From: Agrostemma githago
Lineage: Eukaryota; Streptophyta; Magnoliopsida; Caryophyllales; Caryophyllaceae
Reading direction: 5' to 3'
Length of the DNA stretch: 64,000 bases
NCBI GenBank assembly: GCA_958450325.1
Contig: OY288241.1
Location: 41,168,278-41,232,277 of the forward strand
Made by a program: the position numbers and the translations under genes. This document shows, in pieces, positions 47,101 to 57,894 of this stretch. Below the pieces are notes generated by a model that did not search any database, had not been told where the DNA came from, and was given only the letters and a program-made list of their open reading frames with translations. Position 1 is the stretch's first letter; every line of letters starts with the position of its first letter.

Positions 47101-48157
47101 TGTACACCTAGACGTCAGTGGCAAAACAGCGAAAGTCCATATAGTAGCATAAGAAGCACCATTCTAGCCAAAAAATTGCAAAAATAAATTAATAAACAAG
47201 CAATTAGAATTTAGAAGTATTATACCGCTGTCAAAGTATGGCGAGAATACATTATGTACTGCACTTCTGCAGAAGGTAAAACAAAACTTGAGAATAAGAA
47301 AGTGAATATTCACTTTATAACAAGGAAAGAAACAAATAAACACATACGATATAGGTGCTGAATATTCAGGATTGAGGTATAAAACATTTGCTCGCACAGG
47401 CGGCTTAGCGGGCTGTGAAAGTGGCATCAACTGTCACATACTTGCCACTAAGGAGTAGCTGGGAAAAAAACAGCAATCACGGATACAACAACCTCAAGAT
47501 TTTACCTTCAGGTTAGGGGTTACAATGGCATCTTTCACAGTGAAAAGATCACCGAGTGACAGAGACTGAGAAGTTTTGCCGTGTTTAAGAAAAGCGGCCC
47601 CATTCTTATTCAAATCCCTTGCCATTTCGTCATACATTTTGGTTCTCTGCTCCATGTTTGAGATGGGAGCACCTGTCACCAAGATTCCAGAAAGTTTTCT
47701 GTTACTTCTCACTACATCTGCCAACCGCCATCTAGAAAAGTAATCCAAAACGTAATCCGCAGTTTCTAAACAATCCCATGTCCCACATTTTCCATTTCCA
47801 TATGAACTGGAACTTCGTAAATCATCAATTCATTCAAAAATGGAGGAAATTATACAACTGAACACAGAAAATACCACTAACCCTTTCATAATAAGCTTCC
47901 CCTTCAAATAGTCCAAGACAAGAACAGGAATTGCAGAGAATATTAGCATGGAACTAACTAAATTACCAATATAAAGATGATGATAATTTACCTTTAGTAG
48001 AGGCAGACATACAGCGGGAAGAATTCAAACGAAGCAAGTGGAGTGCAAAGAAGAAGAGGAGAAGTGAAAGTACCCAACTCAATGATGTACGTTTTGGGTG
48101 CACCCAACGAATCCTAATTCTTGCCATCATATTTTTCCCAGTGCTGCCTCCGATCAT
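44160..48157 (-). CDS. Host gene: membrane-anchored 2H-phosphoesterase-like protein, 10 exons
   Basis: The one intact host gene. Exons (minus strand): 48157-47992, 47765-47506, 47412-47348, 47266-47226, 46943-46855, 46671-46558, 45887-45810, 45417-45352, 44620-44540 and 44267-44160. All junctions are GT-AG and keep frame, giving 355 residues and a stop at 44160. Residues 26-42 (LSWVLSLLLFFFALHLL) after a basic N-terminus form a signal anchor. Two H-x-S/T-x motifs occur: H188-F-S-M in LYHFSMFHASHH, and H278-T-S-F in LHTSFARLLG, 90 residues apart. That arrangement recalls the 2H phosphoesterase (LigT-like) fold, but catalysis is an inference. The sequence looks like a conserved, uncharacterised plant family. 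I chose the ATG at 48157; the frame is open a little further upstream without another ATG. Confidence 0.85.
46710..46800. mobile_element. Stowaway-like MITE in intron 5 of the host gene
   Basis: 91 bp with terminal inverted repeats CTACCTTCGGTTTTATATG and, reversed, CTCCCTCCGGTTTTATATG. TA target copies lie at 46708-46709 and 46801-46802. Sequence and TA duplication are typical of Stowaway (Tc1/mariner) MITEs. It lies between exons 5 and 6 and does not touch splice sites. Confidence 0.85.
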
Positions 48158-49009
48158 TGAACAAACCTCAGTTCTCAATCGTTAACCAGGTAATTTGCTT
48201 TGAGATGCACTAGTTTTAACTTTTAAGTTTGGGGATTTCACAACTTGTATTCCATACGTTTTGGATGGTAATTTTTTATACATTGACGTTACTCAGTCAT
48301 ACCTCAAAATTACTACCATACCCTTCCCATTTCCCTCTCCCCACATGAGTTTCTACACATATTATTTCTAGAGAGAAATATATTTCAAAAACTTCAAAGT
48401 TATCTCTCTCCGCCACTCCACCATGGCCGTCGTCGGCAACCACTTCGGCTCACTGCGCCGACCACCACCACTCCGACTATCTCAATTATTTTTCTGTTTT
48501 TTTATTTTCCTAAAAGGTTATTATTAATCTTATTATTTTTTCAAGATTAAAATTAAAATTAACTATAATTAATTAAAATTATCGGAAAATTAAAAAGATG
48601 AAATTAATGCGATGCTATTCAAATTAGAAAATACAATTCAAATAATAATACAATTCAAATAAATAAAAAAACGTACAAGCTTTAAATCTTAAACCCTAAA
48701 ATTCAATGTTACTCAATTAACCCTTAATCGAATCCCTTAATTAATGAATTAAAACCAATTTATGATCAAATATAGATTAACAAATTATGATCCATATTTA
48801 ATTCGCAAATAATTGATGGAATCAGTTTTAGAATTGAAGAGAATTAATTTTGATGAAAAAAATTAGGGTTTAGTTCAGGCAAAAAATGATGAAAAAGAGA
48901 AAAAGGAAAATATTGGAAAATTTATGAAATTTTAGGGATGATTGAGTAATACACAATTATGAAAAAGTAATTCCGTACTTTTTCATTTTCTCACTTGTAT
49001 TTTTTTTAT
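48158..49009 (-). promoter_or_regulatory. Upstream region of the host gene
   Basis: No repeat is obvious close to the gene. The stretch is strongly AT-rich beyond 48500. I see no convincing TATA box at a fixed distance. A plus-strand ATG in a strong context (CCACCATGGC at 48423) opens only about 33 codons, so I do not call a divergent gene. Confidence 0.35.
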
Positions 49010-49330
49010 AGAAATTTTTTTGCCGGATAATAATTCCCTGCTACAGTTTTGAAAAATGGTAGATCGTTTTTCTATATTGTATGTCTTTACGAAATTTTCA
49101 TTTTGAAAGAAAAAAAAATTATTGTTTTTCAATATTTTACTCGAGAGTTGGTCAAAGTTTAATTTGTCAAAGCACTTTGACCGATCATAAATCCCCATTA
49201 CGAATTCAGAAAACAATGATATATTTTTTTCAAATTGAAGATCTCGTAAAGACATACAATATGGGAAAAAAAAATTACCATTTTCTGAAATCGTATCTAA
49301 GAGTTATTGTCAGTTAAAGGTTTTTCTCAA
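49010..49330. mobile_element. Foldback MITE
   Basis: Two arms are inverted copies. The left arm around 49053-49100 contains ATATTGTATGTCTTTACGA, and the right arm around 49240-49295 contains the reverse complement, TCGTAAAGACATACAATAT. The centre around 49150-49190 carries GTCAAAG/CTTTGAC. Edges and target copies are unclear, so the superfamily is not assigned. Confidence 0.65.
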
Positions 49331-49748
49331 AAAAAATGTACAAGTAGGGATGTGTAGACACCCGCATTTTGTCTGCTAGTGTCTATAGCAGTTCCCGACA
49401 AAACACTCGATGATGATCGGACGCTAACGTGACTTAATACGCTCGAATACGGACTCAGAATCAATAGTATCCGACGTGGGCATTTAGCGGAGTGCAAATC
49501 TCTCAAAACCGACCTCAAATCCAGGCCCAGTGGGCCGTTTCCAATAAAATGAGACTAATTTGGGTCAAAACCGTCACCGAAAATAAAACCGTCTTTTAGC
49601 GACCGAGTCAAAACCCGGTCAAAGTCGAATCCCGAGACGAACCAGCCTCACATTATGTCCAAGTACACAAAATGAATCAAGTCACAACAACCAAATCATT
49701 CAAAAAAAGTCAACAAATCATTCCTAAAATATCTCGTCCAAATTGATC

Positions 49749-49864
49749 CACTCGGTCGAGTGGAGCCTCAAAAGACGGACCAGATTCATTTCTGAAGGCA
49801 CTCGACCGAGTGCACTAGGGCACTCGATCGAGTGACCCTAAACCGGGGTCCTCCCTATAAATAC
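49749..49864 (+). promoter_or_regulatory. LTR I promoter: CACTCGATCGAGTG palindromes plus TATA box
   Basis: 14-bp palindromes at 49749-49762 (CACTCGGTCGAGTG), 49799-49812 (CACTCGACCGAGTG) and 49821-49834 (CACTCGATCGAGTG); the last pair is 22 bp apart. TATA box CCTATAAATAC follows at 49854-49864. Confidence 0.68.
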
Positions 49865-50836
49865 CCATCACATCAATTCATTTGAGAAGGTTTTTCCAAC
49901 CCTTTCAATCCTCATTCAACCTTACACATTTTAAACCTTCAAACCTTCATCACCCTTGAGTTCTAGGCACTCATACACACACACATACATATTCAAAATC
50001 CCGAGATCAAAACTCGTCAAAGACATACACCATAACTCTACTTACATATCTCGACACTCCCGCGCTCACGTCGCCACTACGAGTCCGTTTCCGAGATCGT
50101 TTAAGCATGTAGGTTGAGGGTGTCATCAAACCCCGTTCCTTTTTCTCCCTTATCTTTTTACCGTTTATATATATATATATATATTATGTACTATTATTAT
50201 TATTATTATTAACATACTAACACTAACATTTTAATTCAGTTACTAACATTATTTTAATTTTGCTACTAACATTTCATTTATCGCAATCTAACTTTTTTTA
50301 TTATTTATTGTATCTAACCTCTAACATTTAATTATTGTCATTAACATATTAATACCGTGTATATATATATTTATATAATATTAAAATTCGGATCTTAACA
50401 CGTTTGACTACGACGATCATCCAAAGTCCGTTTAATCCCTTTACGAGTCACGACGGAGGTGGCACCCTTTCGAGGAGCGCCGCCCCAATGTACTCAAGGG
50501 CATAACGCGATCGTGATTGCTCATAGTTGAACGCGTAAGACTCCATTTCTAAGACTAGTACAAGATCCGTTGAGGCGAAAACCGACATCACATAATCCTT
50601 TAGGATTAGTATCGATGCCGTGACGCGGAGGACTATAATTTCGTCACTAATCAAACTTTTCAATCACATAATAGCATATTTCATAAATTCCCGATAATGG
50701 TCTCATAATCGTATAATACACGTTTATGACATCGAGAACTGAGTTGAATTTAAATAATGCAATATTTTTATTTAACTCGGTCAATTATCGAATTCAAACA
50801 AATAAAAATGAAACGAGCCATGCCTCGTACAGGGGG

Positions 50837-50945
50837 CACTCGATCGAGTGCCATGGGCCACTCGATCGAGTAGCACCCCAAAAACCGGGCAGTAGCTACC
50901 TTAAAGGCGCACTCGACCGAGTCCATGCCATGACTCGATCGAGTG
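50837..50945 (+). repeat. Second palindrome cluster in LTR I
   Basis: Four CACTCGATCGAGTG-type units start at about 50837, 50859, 50910 and 50932: two pairs, each 22 bp apart. It lies about 1 kb downstream of the TATA box, so it is not part of the core promoter. Confidence 0.68.
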
Positions 50946-52024
50946 GGTCCTGTAGCCCAGAAATCCGAGCGCTTCGATCATCATTTGAGCCTCGTCATTT
51001 TTTACGACTTTTAGTCGACACGTGTAAAATCAATCACGTGATCCTATTTTTCAAAACTCATGCATATCATATCACTTAAAACGACTTTGATCGACGGTCT
51101 TGCACTATTAATCTTGTGTCGACGACTCTTTAGTCGTATCCGACACATAATGAATTTAGACTCTATTCCTTGATGTGATAAGTCGGGACAAGGCATCGGG
51201 ATTCGGGATCGGGCTAGCATCACGCTTAGGTTCCATATCTCCGTCCTTCGCTTAATACGCAATATAATGCGTAATTAATCGAAGTTCGTCCATTTGCACA
51301 AATTACGGTCTAGTTTATATTTATTATATACGGGTCCGTTTCTAGTTCACATTTGCTGCTTAAAATTCAATTATTCTATTTTATTGTTCGTTGTATTGTG
51401 AATTCCGGGTTGTATTCCGCCCGTGTAATTTGTAATTTATTTACGAGTTTTCTATTATTTGATGTTTGCCATTTATTTATTTAAATGAACATCGCATGCT
51501 AAATCACTTTGACGTGAATCAAGATGCATTAAATGACGTAATTCACATATAATTCACATGCTTAGCCCGAAAACGTTGTTTGCATATCATTTAATCATTT
51601 TACTAGCGCGCGTACACGAACACGAACGAGGTCTTAGTAGAGGCCGCCATGTGCGGGCGGGGTTGGGTGTCCTTAGTGGGCTTCCCAACACGTACCCTCA
51701 CCCCTTACTCAGAACCTCGGTTTCCGGATGCCCGAAACCGTTGGCGCACGAGAGTCATTTTATATACGAAAGCTGGTGTAAACGGTATCGGTATAATAAT
51801 GCAAAGGGACGAGCCCCATGAACTCTGAAATCGAAGTGGGCTTACTTTGTGTATAGCCCATGACGACATAGAGTGGGCTCGTATGGTTCCGAATAACCAC
51901 AAAATTCGGTGGCGACTCCATTTTGACTTAAATTTCGAACCCGAGAGCAATCTCACCACGAGATTCATTCGCCTACCCAAACCCGCGCGTGGCCGCGTCG
52001 GGGTGGACCTACGTCATGTCCACA

Positions 52025-52184
52025 GGATGGCAATGGGTTCGACATTTACCCTAATGGGTCGGGTATGGGTCCTCTTTTTTTTAGACCCTGCGGGTACGGG
52101 TCGGGTATGGGTCCTCAAAAAAATTCAAGGTCCGGGTCCTATAAGTTAGACCCTTGGGCCCGTTAAAATTATTTTTAAAAAAAA
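52025..52184. other. Possible hAT-type terminus
   Basis: If solo LTR I is removed, the sequence reads TAGGGATGGCAATGGGTTCG followed by repeated GGGTCGGGTATGGGTCC blocks. That resembles plant hAT-type ends, but no matching right terminus or transposase was found. Confidence 0.3.
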
Positions 52185-52560
52185 GAGATTTTCTACATGG
52201 TAACCCCGTATTTTTAACATTTCTATGTGGTACCCTTGCATTTTATAATCACACATGGTACGCCTCACTTTTAAGGTATTACGTCTCCATACCCTTAATG
52301 ACGTTTTCCGTCTTCTTTGACTTCCTATTTCCATTAGTTGTGCTGCAATAACTATGCTTAAGTGGTTATCTATGATAATCTTAAACCTCTCTTTTTTGTA
52401 TAATCAAAACACAACTAACGGAAAAAAGAAGTAAAAAAAGACGGAAAACGTCAATAAAGGTAAAAAGACATAATACACCAAACGTGAGGGGTACCATGTG
52501 TGATTATAAAAGTGCAGGTATACCATATAAAAAAATATAGGAGAACCATGTAGAAAATCC
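52185..52560. mobile_element. Mutator-type MITE with very long inverted repeats
   Basis: Nearly the whole 376 bp forms two inverted arms of about 170 bp. The left starts GAGATTTTCTACATGGTAAC; the right, reversed, starts GGATTTTCTACATGGTTCTC. Target copies TTTAAAAAAAA (52174-52184 and 52561-52571) are compatible with the 9-11 bp of Mutator-like elements. Arms repeat the ACATGGTACC motif also iterated in the MULE at 35.9-38.8 kb. No coding sequence. Confidence 0.82.
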
Positions 52561-52571
52561 TTTAAAAAAAA

Positions 52572-52878
52572 AGAACTTATAGGACATGGTGGTTGGGGTT
52601 CTCGTATCTTTGATTTTCATTCGTAATACATTACTTACAAGTAATTGTATTTCTTTTTTCAAAAGTTACTCCGTATTATACTGTGAAGCTTATGTCTGTA
52701 ATTGTGGATCATTCAACTTTGTTTAAAGTTACTACCGACGGTTTTACTTTGGTTTTTAAGTGTCTGGTTAAAAGTCATACCACATCCGTTTTATTCATTT
52801 ATTTGTCTTTATATTCATTGTGAGTAATATTTTAATAAAGCACAAACAAATAAACGGGGTACAAGTGAGAAATTTCCT
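52572..52878. other. Unassigned AT-rich sequence
   Basis: I see no gene, repeat structure or element end in this stretch. Confidence 0.5.
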
Positions 52879-52881
52879 TTA

Positions 52882-54380
52882 GGGTGTGTTTGGATAAGAG
52901 GAAATGGAGAGAAAGGGAGGGGAGGGAAAGGGAGGGGAGGACTATCCTTTGTTTGGATACCATCTAGGAAGGGAGGGAAAGGGAGGGGGAAGGAAATGTA
53001 GGGATAAGATGGATTCATTTTAGAGTAAGATAAAATCTTGCCAAAGTTGGCAAGATTTGAAAGGAAAATGGATTGTCTTTCCATTAATCATACCATTACA
53101 AATTTATACTTATTAAACATAAGTTTTACACTCATTTTATCTCCTTTTTTTATCTTTTTTTTGGACTCTTTTCTTCCGTTACGCCATACAGGTGAGTCGA
53201 GATAGGATAAAAAGCGTATAAAAAAATTACGATGCCTTATTTTTTCAGTTACCGGTGAGGATAAAAAATTACGACGACTTGTTTTTTTTCCAATACGTGT
53301 AAATCGGGCTAGTATAAAAAAAATTAATATTTTTTTTTCCGATACAAGTGAGTCAGGTGAGGATAAAAAAATTACGACGACTTTTTTTTCCCCGTTGCGG
53401 GTGAGTCGGGTTAGGATAAATTACGACGATTTTTTTCCGATACTTGTGAGTCAGGTTAGAATAAAAAATTACGACGATTTTTTTTCTCGTTACGGGTGAG
53501 TCGGGCTAGGATAAATTACGACAAATTTTTTTTTTCCGATACTTGTGAGTCAGGTTAGGATAAAAAAAATGACGACAACGGTTTTTTTTCCCGTTACGTG
53601 TGAGTCGAGTTAGGATAAATTACGACGACTACTTTTTTGTTTTCCGTTACGGGTGAGTCGAGTTAGGATAAATTATGGCGACGACTTTTATTTCCCGTTA
53701 CGGGTGAGTCGAGTTAGGATAAATTTCTACAACTTTTTTTCCACTGATACGTGTGAGTTGGGTTAGGATTAGAAAACGTATAAAAAAATTACGACGCCTT
53801 TTTTTCGTTACGGTTGAGTCAGGTTAGGATCAAAGAAATTATGACGCCTTGTTTTTTTCCGTTATGACCCTTACGGGTGAGTCAGGTTAAGATAACGCCC
53901 TGTTCTTGTAGACTTATATTCAGACACTTTCAGTTCACTCCAGCCAGACGGATTCAGTTTAGTTCAGTTCAGACACATTAAATTTAGTTTTTTTATGTCA
54001 TATTTTTTTTTCATCTCGGATAAGTCGGTTAGGATAATAAAGCGAATAAAAAAATTTACGAGTGAGTCACTGAGTTGAGTTGATTAAAAAAAATAATAAT
54101 AATTTTTTTTTATCAATTTTTAAGTCATTTTTTTTGTTATATTTAAACGAGTCTAAAATTAATAATTGTAATTACAAAAGTTATGATTAATAATCGTAAT
54201 ACATTCGTTTCTCTCAAATAAAAGACACTTTTATCAATTCTTCTCTCTCTCTCCCTTCCCTAATTCATGTTATCCAAACAATCATCCTTCCACCTCCCCT
54301 CCCCTTCCCTCCCCTCCCTTTCCCTTTCCTCCTTCTCCCTCCCCTCTCTTTCCCTCCTATTTTATTATCCAAACGGACCC
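52882..54380. mobile_element. Harbinger-type non-autonomous element
   Basis: Terminal inverted repeats GGGTGTGTTTGGAT (left) and GGGTCCGTTTGGAT (right, reversed) with TTA target copies on both sides (52879-52881 and 54381-54383), as in PIF/Harbinger. Just inside each end lies a purine-rich block of GGGAGGGAAAGG repeats, mirrored as CCTTTCCCTCCC at the right. No transposase is present; most of the interior is a tandem array. Confidence 0.85.
53170..53900 (+). repeat. Degenerate ~50-bp tandem array inside the Harbinger-type element
   Basis: About 14 units of the pattern CGTTACGGGTGAGTCGGGTT followed by AGGATAAA, ATTACGACGA and a T-run. Units are 45-60 bp, mainly because T-run length varies. 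The core GTGAGTC-G-TTAGGATAA is well kept; outer copies are more diverged. Confidence 0.85.
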
Positions 54381-54383
54381 TTA

Positions 54384-54675
54384 AAGTTTTAACCTCGTCC
54401 AAGAATGTTCCTTTGAAAATGGTGCTACTTTATACGAGTAGATGATTCCCTCCCCCCTTTTTTTTCTTGTGTGAAAGGCACTGACACTTGTTTAACCGCA
54501 AAGGTGGTGATTGAATCATTTCACTCGATCTGCTTAATTGTAAAATCAAGCCTTTAACTCTTAATTGGAGCAATTAACCTGAAATCATCTGAAACATCGT
54601 AAAATCACATTGTGTTGGAGTCTGATCATCATCGGGTGTTGGAGTAGACACCAGGTACAAATCAGGGTGTCTACA
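54384..54675 (-). mobile_element. Tat-like LTR 5' fragment
   Basis: On the minus strand TGTAGACACCCTGATTTG starts at 54675 and continues CACCCGATGATGATC.., as in families D and I, then diverges. The part left of about 54530 is not clearly LTR. The LTR's 3' end is missing. Confidence 0.6.
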
Positions 54676-55200
54676 TAAGCCCACACTTTGACTGAGGCTT
54701 GGACAAGGCGAAAGTCCAAGTATAGCCCACAGGTCAATCGAGGGTTACAACCTAGTAACCATCCGTACGAGTAGTTTATAGTTTGTTAAACTTTGCGTTA
54801 GGCTCACCAACCATAAGATAGAAATCAAACCTGGCCTCTGTTACGTGGGATAGCTTCCAGGGTGGAGTGATGGAATGGAAATATTAATTGGTGAACCATT
54901 CTCCTTCGATCTGGATTCTGCTTTGGGTAACTTGAATGAGAGCTTTCTATGATATCTTCGATTAGGTTTGAAGCTTTCACGAAACCTTGATAAATTGCTA
55001 ATTGAAATGAATCATATTCTTAGACCGGAACTTACGTCGGGGTTTGAAATAGGTGAAGTACACTCTTAAACCGGAGCTTCCTTCTCGAAATTGAAATTGA
55101 GATCCTCGGATTCTCAAAAGCTCTTGGCGAACTGCTTACTTGAAATTGAAATTGATTATATCTAGGGTCATTGAAAAGTCCTCGACTAAACACCTCTCGT
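54676..55200 (-). mobile_element. 3' internal region of the same Tat-like element
   Basis: The polypurine-like GTGTGGGCTTA (minus strand) adjoins the LTR. The next 100 bp match the equivalent region of D2 (42650-42780), including CCTCGATTGACCTG and CTTTCGCCTTGTC. Around 54980-55170 two loosely repeated blocks (TCTTAGACCGGAACTT, TCTTAAACCGGAGCTT) suggest another 3' UTR repeat. No ORF. Confidence 0.55.
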
Positions 55201-56203
55201 ATGGGGGTAGACTTACATAGGTTTGAGCCACGTTGCAAAATTTACATTCATATTGGGCTAGAATTTTCATCTTATCCCAAACTGTTGTTAGAAAAGTAGA
55301 TGAGATTTGTAGAAATTTCCTTTGGAGAGGTAACATTCATTACATTTATGCCCCTCTTATTGCATGGCATAAAGTGTGTTGTAGCAAGAAACACTGGGAT
55401 TAGGTTTGAAGGATACTAAGATATGGAATATTGCTTCTTTAGAAAAATATGTTTGGTGGTTAGCTAATAAAAGGATCATCTTCGGGTGAGATGGATCAAT
55501 TCCAACTTTTTAAAAAATCAACAATGGAATACATGTCAATATACAACTACATCTACCTGGTCTTGGAAGCGCCTTTGCAAGATTCGAGACAAAGTCCTTG
55601 CATGCTACAATGAGGATTGGTGGCAACATCAGGGGAATGGGTATACAGTGAAACAAGGATAATATGTATGGCTGCAAGAACCAAGAATTGAAGTGGCCTG
55701 GCATAATTTGGTTTAGGGTAGGTTGGTGATGTCGAAGCATGCCTTTATAGGCTGGATTATGATGAACAACCGCCCGCAAACCAATGCTAGATTTCATAAA
55801 CTGGGAATGATGATTGATTTGCAATGTAATATCTGCAGGACAGGAAGATCAGCAACACTTCTTTTTTATCTGTCAGTACAGTAGGAGATGTTTGAAGGGC
55901 TTGGAAGAATGGCTCACAGTTCGCATACCTGAGGTGAATACCTGGGTTTGGTGGTACAGTCTGAAGAGTAGTATGTTGAAGCGGATCATTGGTTGCTTGC
56001 TGATGGCGCTGATCTATCATATCTGGATAGTGCGTAATTTCTGTAAACATGAAGGAATGCTAACCAAACATGAGATTGTAGTGCGAGAGGTTCAAAAAGA
56101 AATTAGGATCAGATGCAATTTCATATTGAAGCCGAGGGACTTGCAAAAAATGGCACCATTGATGTACTTTGGTAGCAATAGTTGCAGAAGTATAGTGTGT
56201 TGA
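55200..56203 (+). pseudogene. LINE remnant: RT end and C-terminal zinc-binding region
   Basis: Frame-broken 3' part of a LINE ORF2. 55225-55400 encodes the RT tail (YWARIFILSQTVVRKVDEI, then CRNFLWRGN), equivalent to LSTLHNYWASIFLLP in the first LINE. 55814-56203 encodes the zf-RVT-like C-terminus with HFFFICQYS, then LMALIYHIWIVRN, ending at a TGA at 56203. Several stops and frame changes separate them. The copia LTR follows directly, so the LINE's 3' UTR and poly(A) are not seen. Confidence 0.78.
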
Positions 56204-56450
56204 GCAATGGTTGTATGATGATGAATATTTGTAACTGACAAATTCTAGTGTTTGTGAGAAGAAATAATTCTCTGATTTTCTCATTAATTCCAACCACAAT
56301 ACACAATAACTTATATACTACCTTTACAATATCTCGGTATATTCTATCTTAAGTAATTATATTATTCTCTATATAATCAAATCAATATCTTCACAATAAT
56401 TGGTAATAATATAAAATAATATTCCAAAATATATTCGACATATTCTTTCA
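56200..56450 (-). mobile_element. Copia element 3' LTR
   Basis: The minus-strand LTR starts TGAAAGAATATGTCGAATA at 56450, right after a polypurine tract (TTGAGGGGGAG at 56451-56461). It is AT-rich, about 240-250 bp. The left edge is uncertain by some tens of bases; I placed it at TGTTGAGC. Confidence 0.65.
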
Positions 56451-56461
56451 CTCCCCCTCAA

Positions 56462-57686
56462 GTTGGTGAACTTGGTAAACCGAGTCCCAACTTGAACTGC
56501 TGATGATCAAACGACTCACCACCCAATGCCTTGGTGTATAAATCCGCTATCTGTTCTTTGCTCCTGATATGATGCAAACTGATCGTTTTCTCGACCAAAT
56601 GCTATCGCACAAAATGACAGTCAATCTCTATATGCTTCATTCTTTCATGAAAAACTGGATTCTGAGCTATATGTATAGCTGCTTGATTGTCGCAATACAA
56701 GTCCATCGGTTCCTTATGAAAAACCCCAAAAGATGCAATAAATGATTTCCACCTGATTAATTCACTAGTGGCAATACCCATGGCTCTATATTCCGCTTCT
56801 GCTGATGATTTAGACACGGTTACTTGTTTCTTTGCTCTCCATGATATAGGCGAATTGCCTATCGAAACAAAATAACCACTCAAAGATCTCCGGGTCACTG
56901 GACATCTTGCATGGTCCGAATCACAATATTCTCGGGAGCTTCAAATCTCCTTTTTTTTTTCAATGTTATCCCTTTGCTAGGATTTCGCTTGAGATAACAC
57001 ACTACTCTCAAAGCCGCATCCCAATGTTCTTTCCTAGGTTCGTTCACAAATTGAAATAGTATATGCACTGCATAGACCAAATTCGGTCTCGTTATGGTTA
57101 AATACACAAGACGGCCCTTCGGTATTTCATCGTGTCTTTCAACACGTACCCGTCCGCTAGCGCCAACTTGTGCCCTTGCTCCATAGGTGTATACGCGGAC
57201 CGTGCTCCTTGCATGTCTGTTTCTTCGATTATCCCCATCGCATATTTCCTTTGATTTAGAAATAATCCATTCTTATCATGTGCGACTTCTATTCCTAGGA
57301 AATATTTGATTTTTCCCAAGTCTTTAATTCCAAAGCTTCTATCTAAGAAATTTTTGAACTTTCAGCATGCTTCTTCATTATTGCTAGTAACAATCATATC
57401 ATCAACATAGACCAATACTCCTATGAATATTCCATTTCTATTGAACGTGAATAACGAATAATCTGCTAGAGACTGAACAACGCCTTCAAAACGCATAATG
57501 AATAATGAATATTCCACAAGGGTTCGATTTATCAAATAAGCGGCCGTCAAAACACATTCCCCCAAAATTGCACTGGTAATTCCCCTTCAAAACACAAGGC
57601 ACGAGCCTTTTCCAACATGTGACAGTGTTTTCTTTCTACCCGCCCATTCTGTTGGGGTGTGTCAACGTTGCTAGTTTGGAACAAAA
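56462..57686 (-). pseudogene. pol: Copia polyprotein pseudogene (integrase end, RT, RNase H)
   Basis: Read right to left. The integrase end carries DTPQQNGRVERKHCHMLE (57595-57680) and GECVLTAAYLINRT. It then joins directly to the RT active-site region LVYVDDMIVTSN (57360-57430), so several hundred codons of integrase tail and RT start are deleted. KYFLGIEVAHDKNG (57098-57319), an ITRPNLVYAV block and RNase H (DLYCDNQAAIHIAQNP, 56602-56898) follow in different frames. RT would copy element RNA and integrase would insert it; neither can work here. The upstream half is displaced by the Helitron at 57687. Confidence 0.88.
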
Positions 57687-57697
57687 CTAGTTTTGAC

Positions 57698-57714
57698 CCG
57701 TGCAAATTGCACGG
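57698..57714 (-). terminator. Helitron 3' terminal hairpin
   Basis: Perfect palindromic stem of 8 bp with a single-base loop, 7 bases inside the CTAG terminus region. In Helitrons this hairpin signals the end of rolling-circle strand transfer. Confidence 0.9.
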
Positions 57715-57894
57715 TTGCTGTTAAACTGCGTTGATAAACTAATGAGTGTAGAACAGTCATGTTATAAGTAATTGAACGTATTATACTACTCAGATAATTT
57801 GAGCGCATTGTAATTGTAGCTCGGAAACTGTAATTAATAACAACACAATTCTAAATGTTAGCAAAACAACAAGCAAATAATAACAGCAAAACCA

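Larger units (their letters stand above)
49353..52024 (+). mobile_element. Solo LTR I (Tat-like family)
   Basis: Begins TGTAGACACCCGCATTTTG, ends ACGTCATGTCCACA, and has perfect target copies GGATG (49348-49352 and 52025-52029). It shares its start and end with family D but not its middle. It contains two clusters of CACTCGATCGAGTG palindromes, a TATA box, and TA and ATT microsatellites (50166-50210). Confidence 0.9.

Noticed and set aside
48423..48524. Plus-strand ATG in a strong context upstream of the host gene
   Set aside because: Opens about 33 codons into AT-rich DNA; no donor or downstream exon could be supported.
50166..50210. TA and ATT microsatellites as a functional element
   Set aside because: Ordinary simple repeats within solo LTR I.
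52815..53084. Pro/Phe-rich minus-strand frame
   Set aside because: Comes from the GGGAGGGAAAGG end block of the Harbinger-type element.
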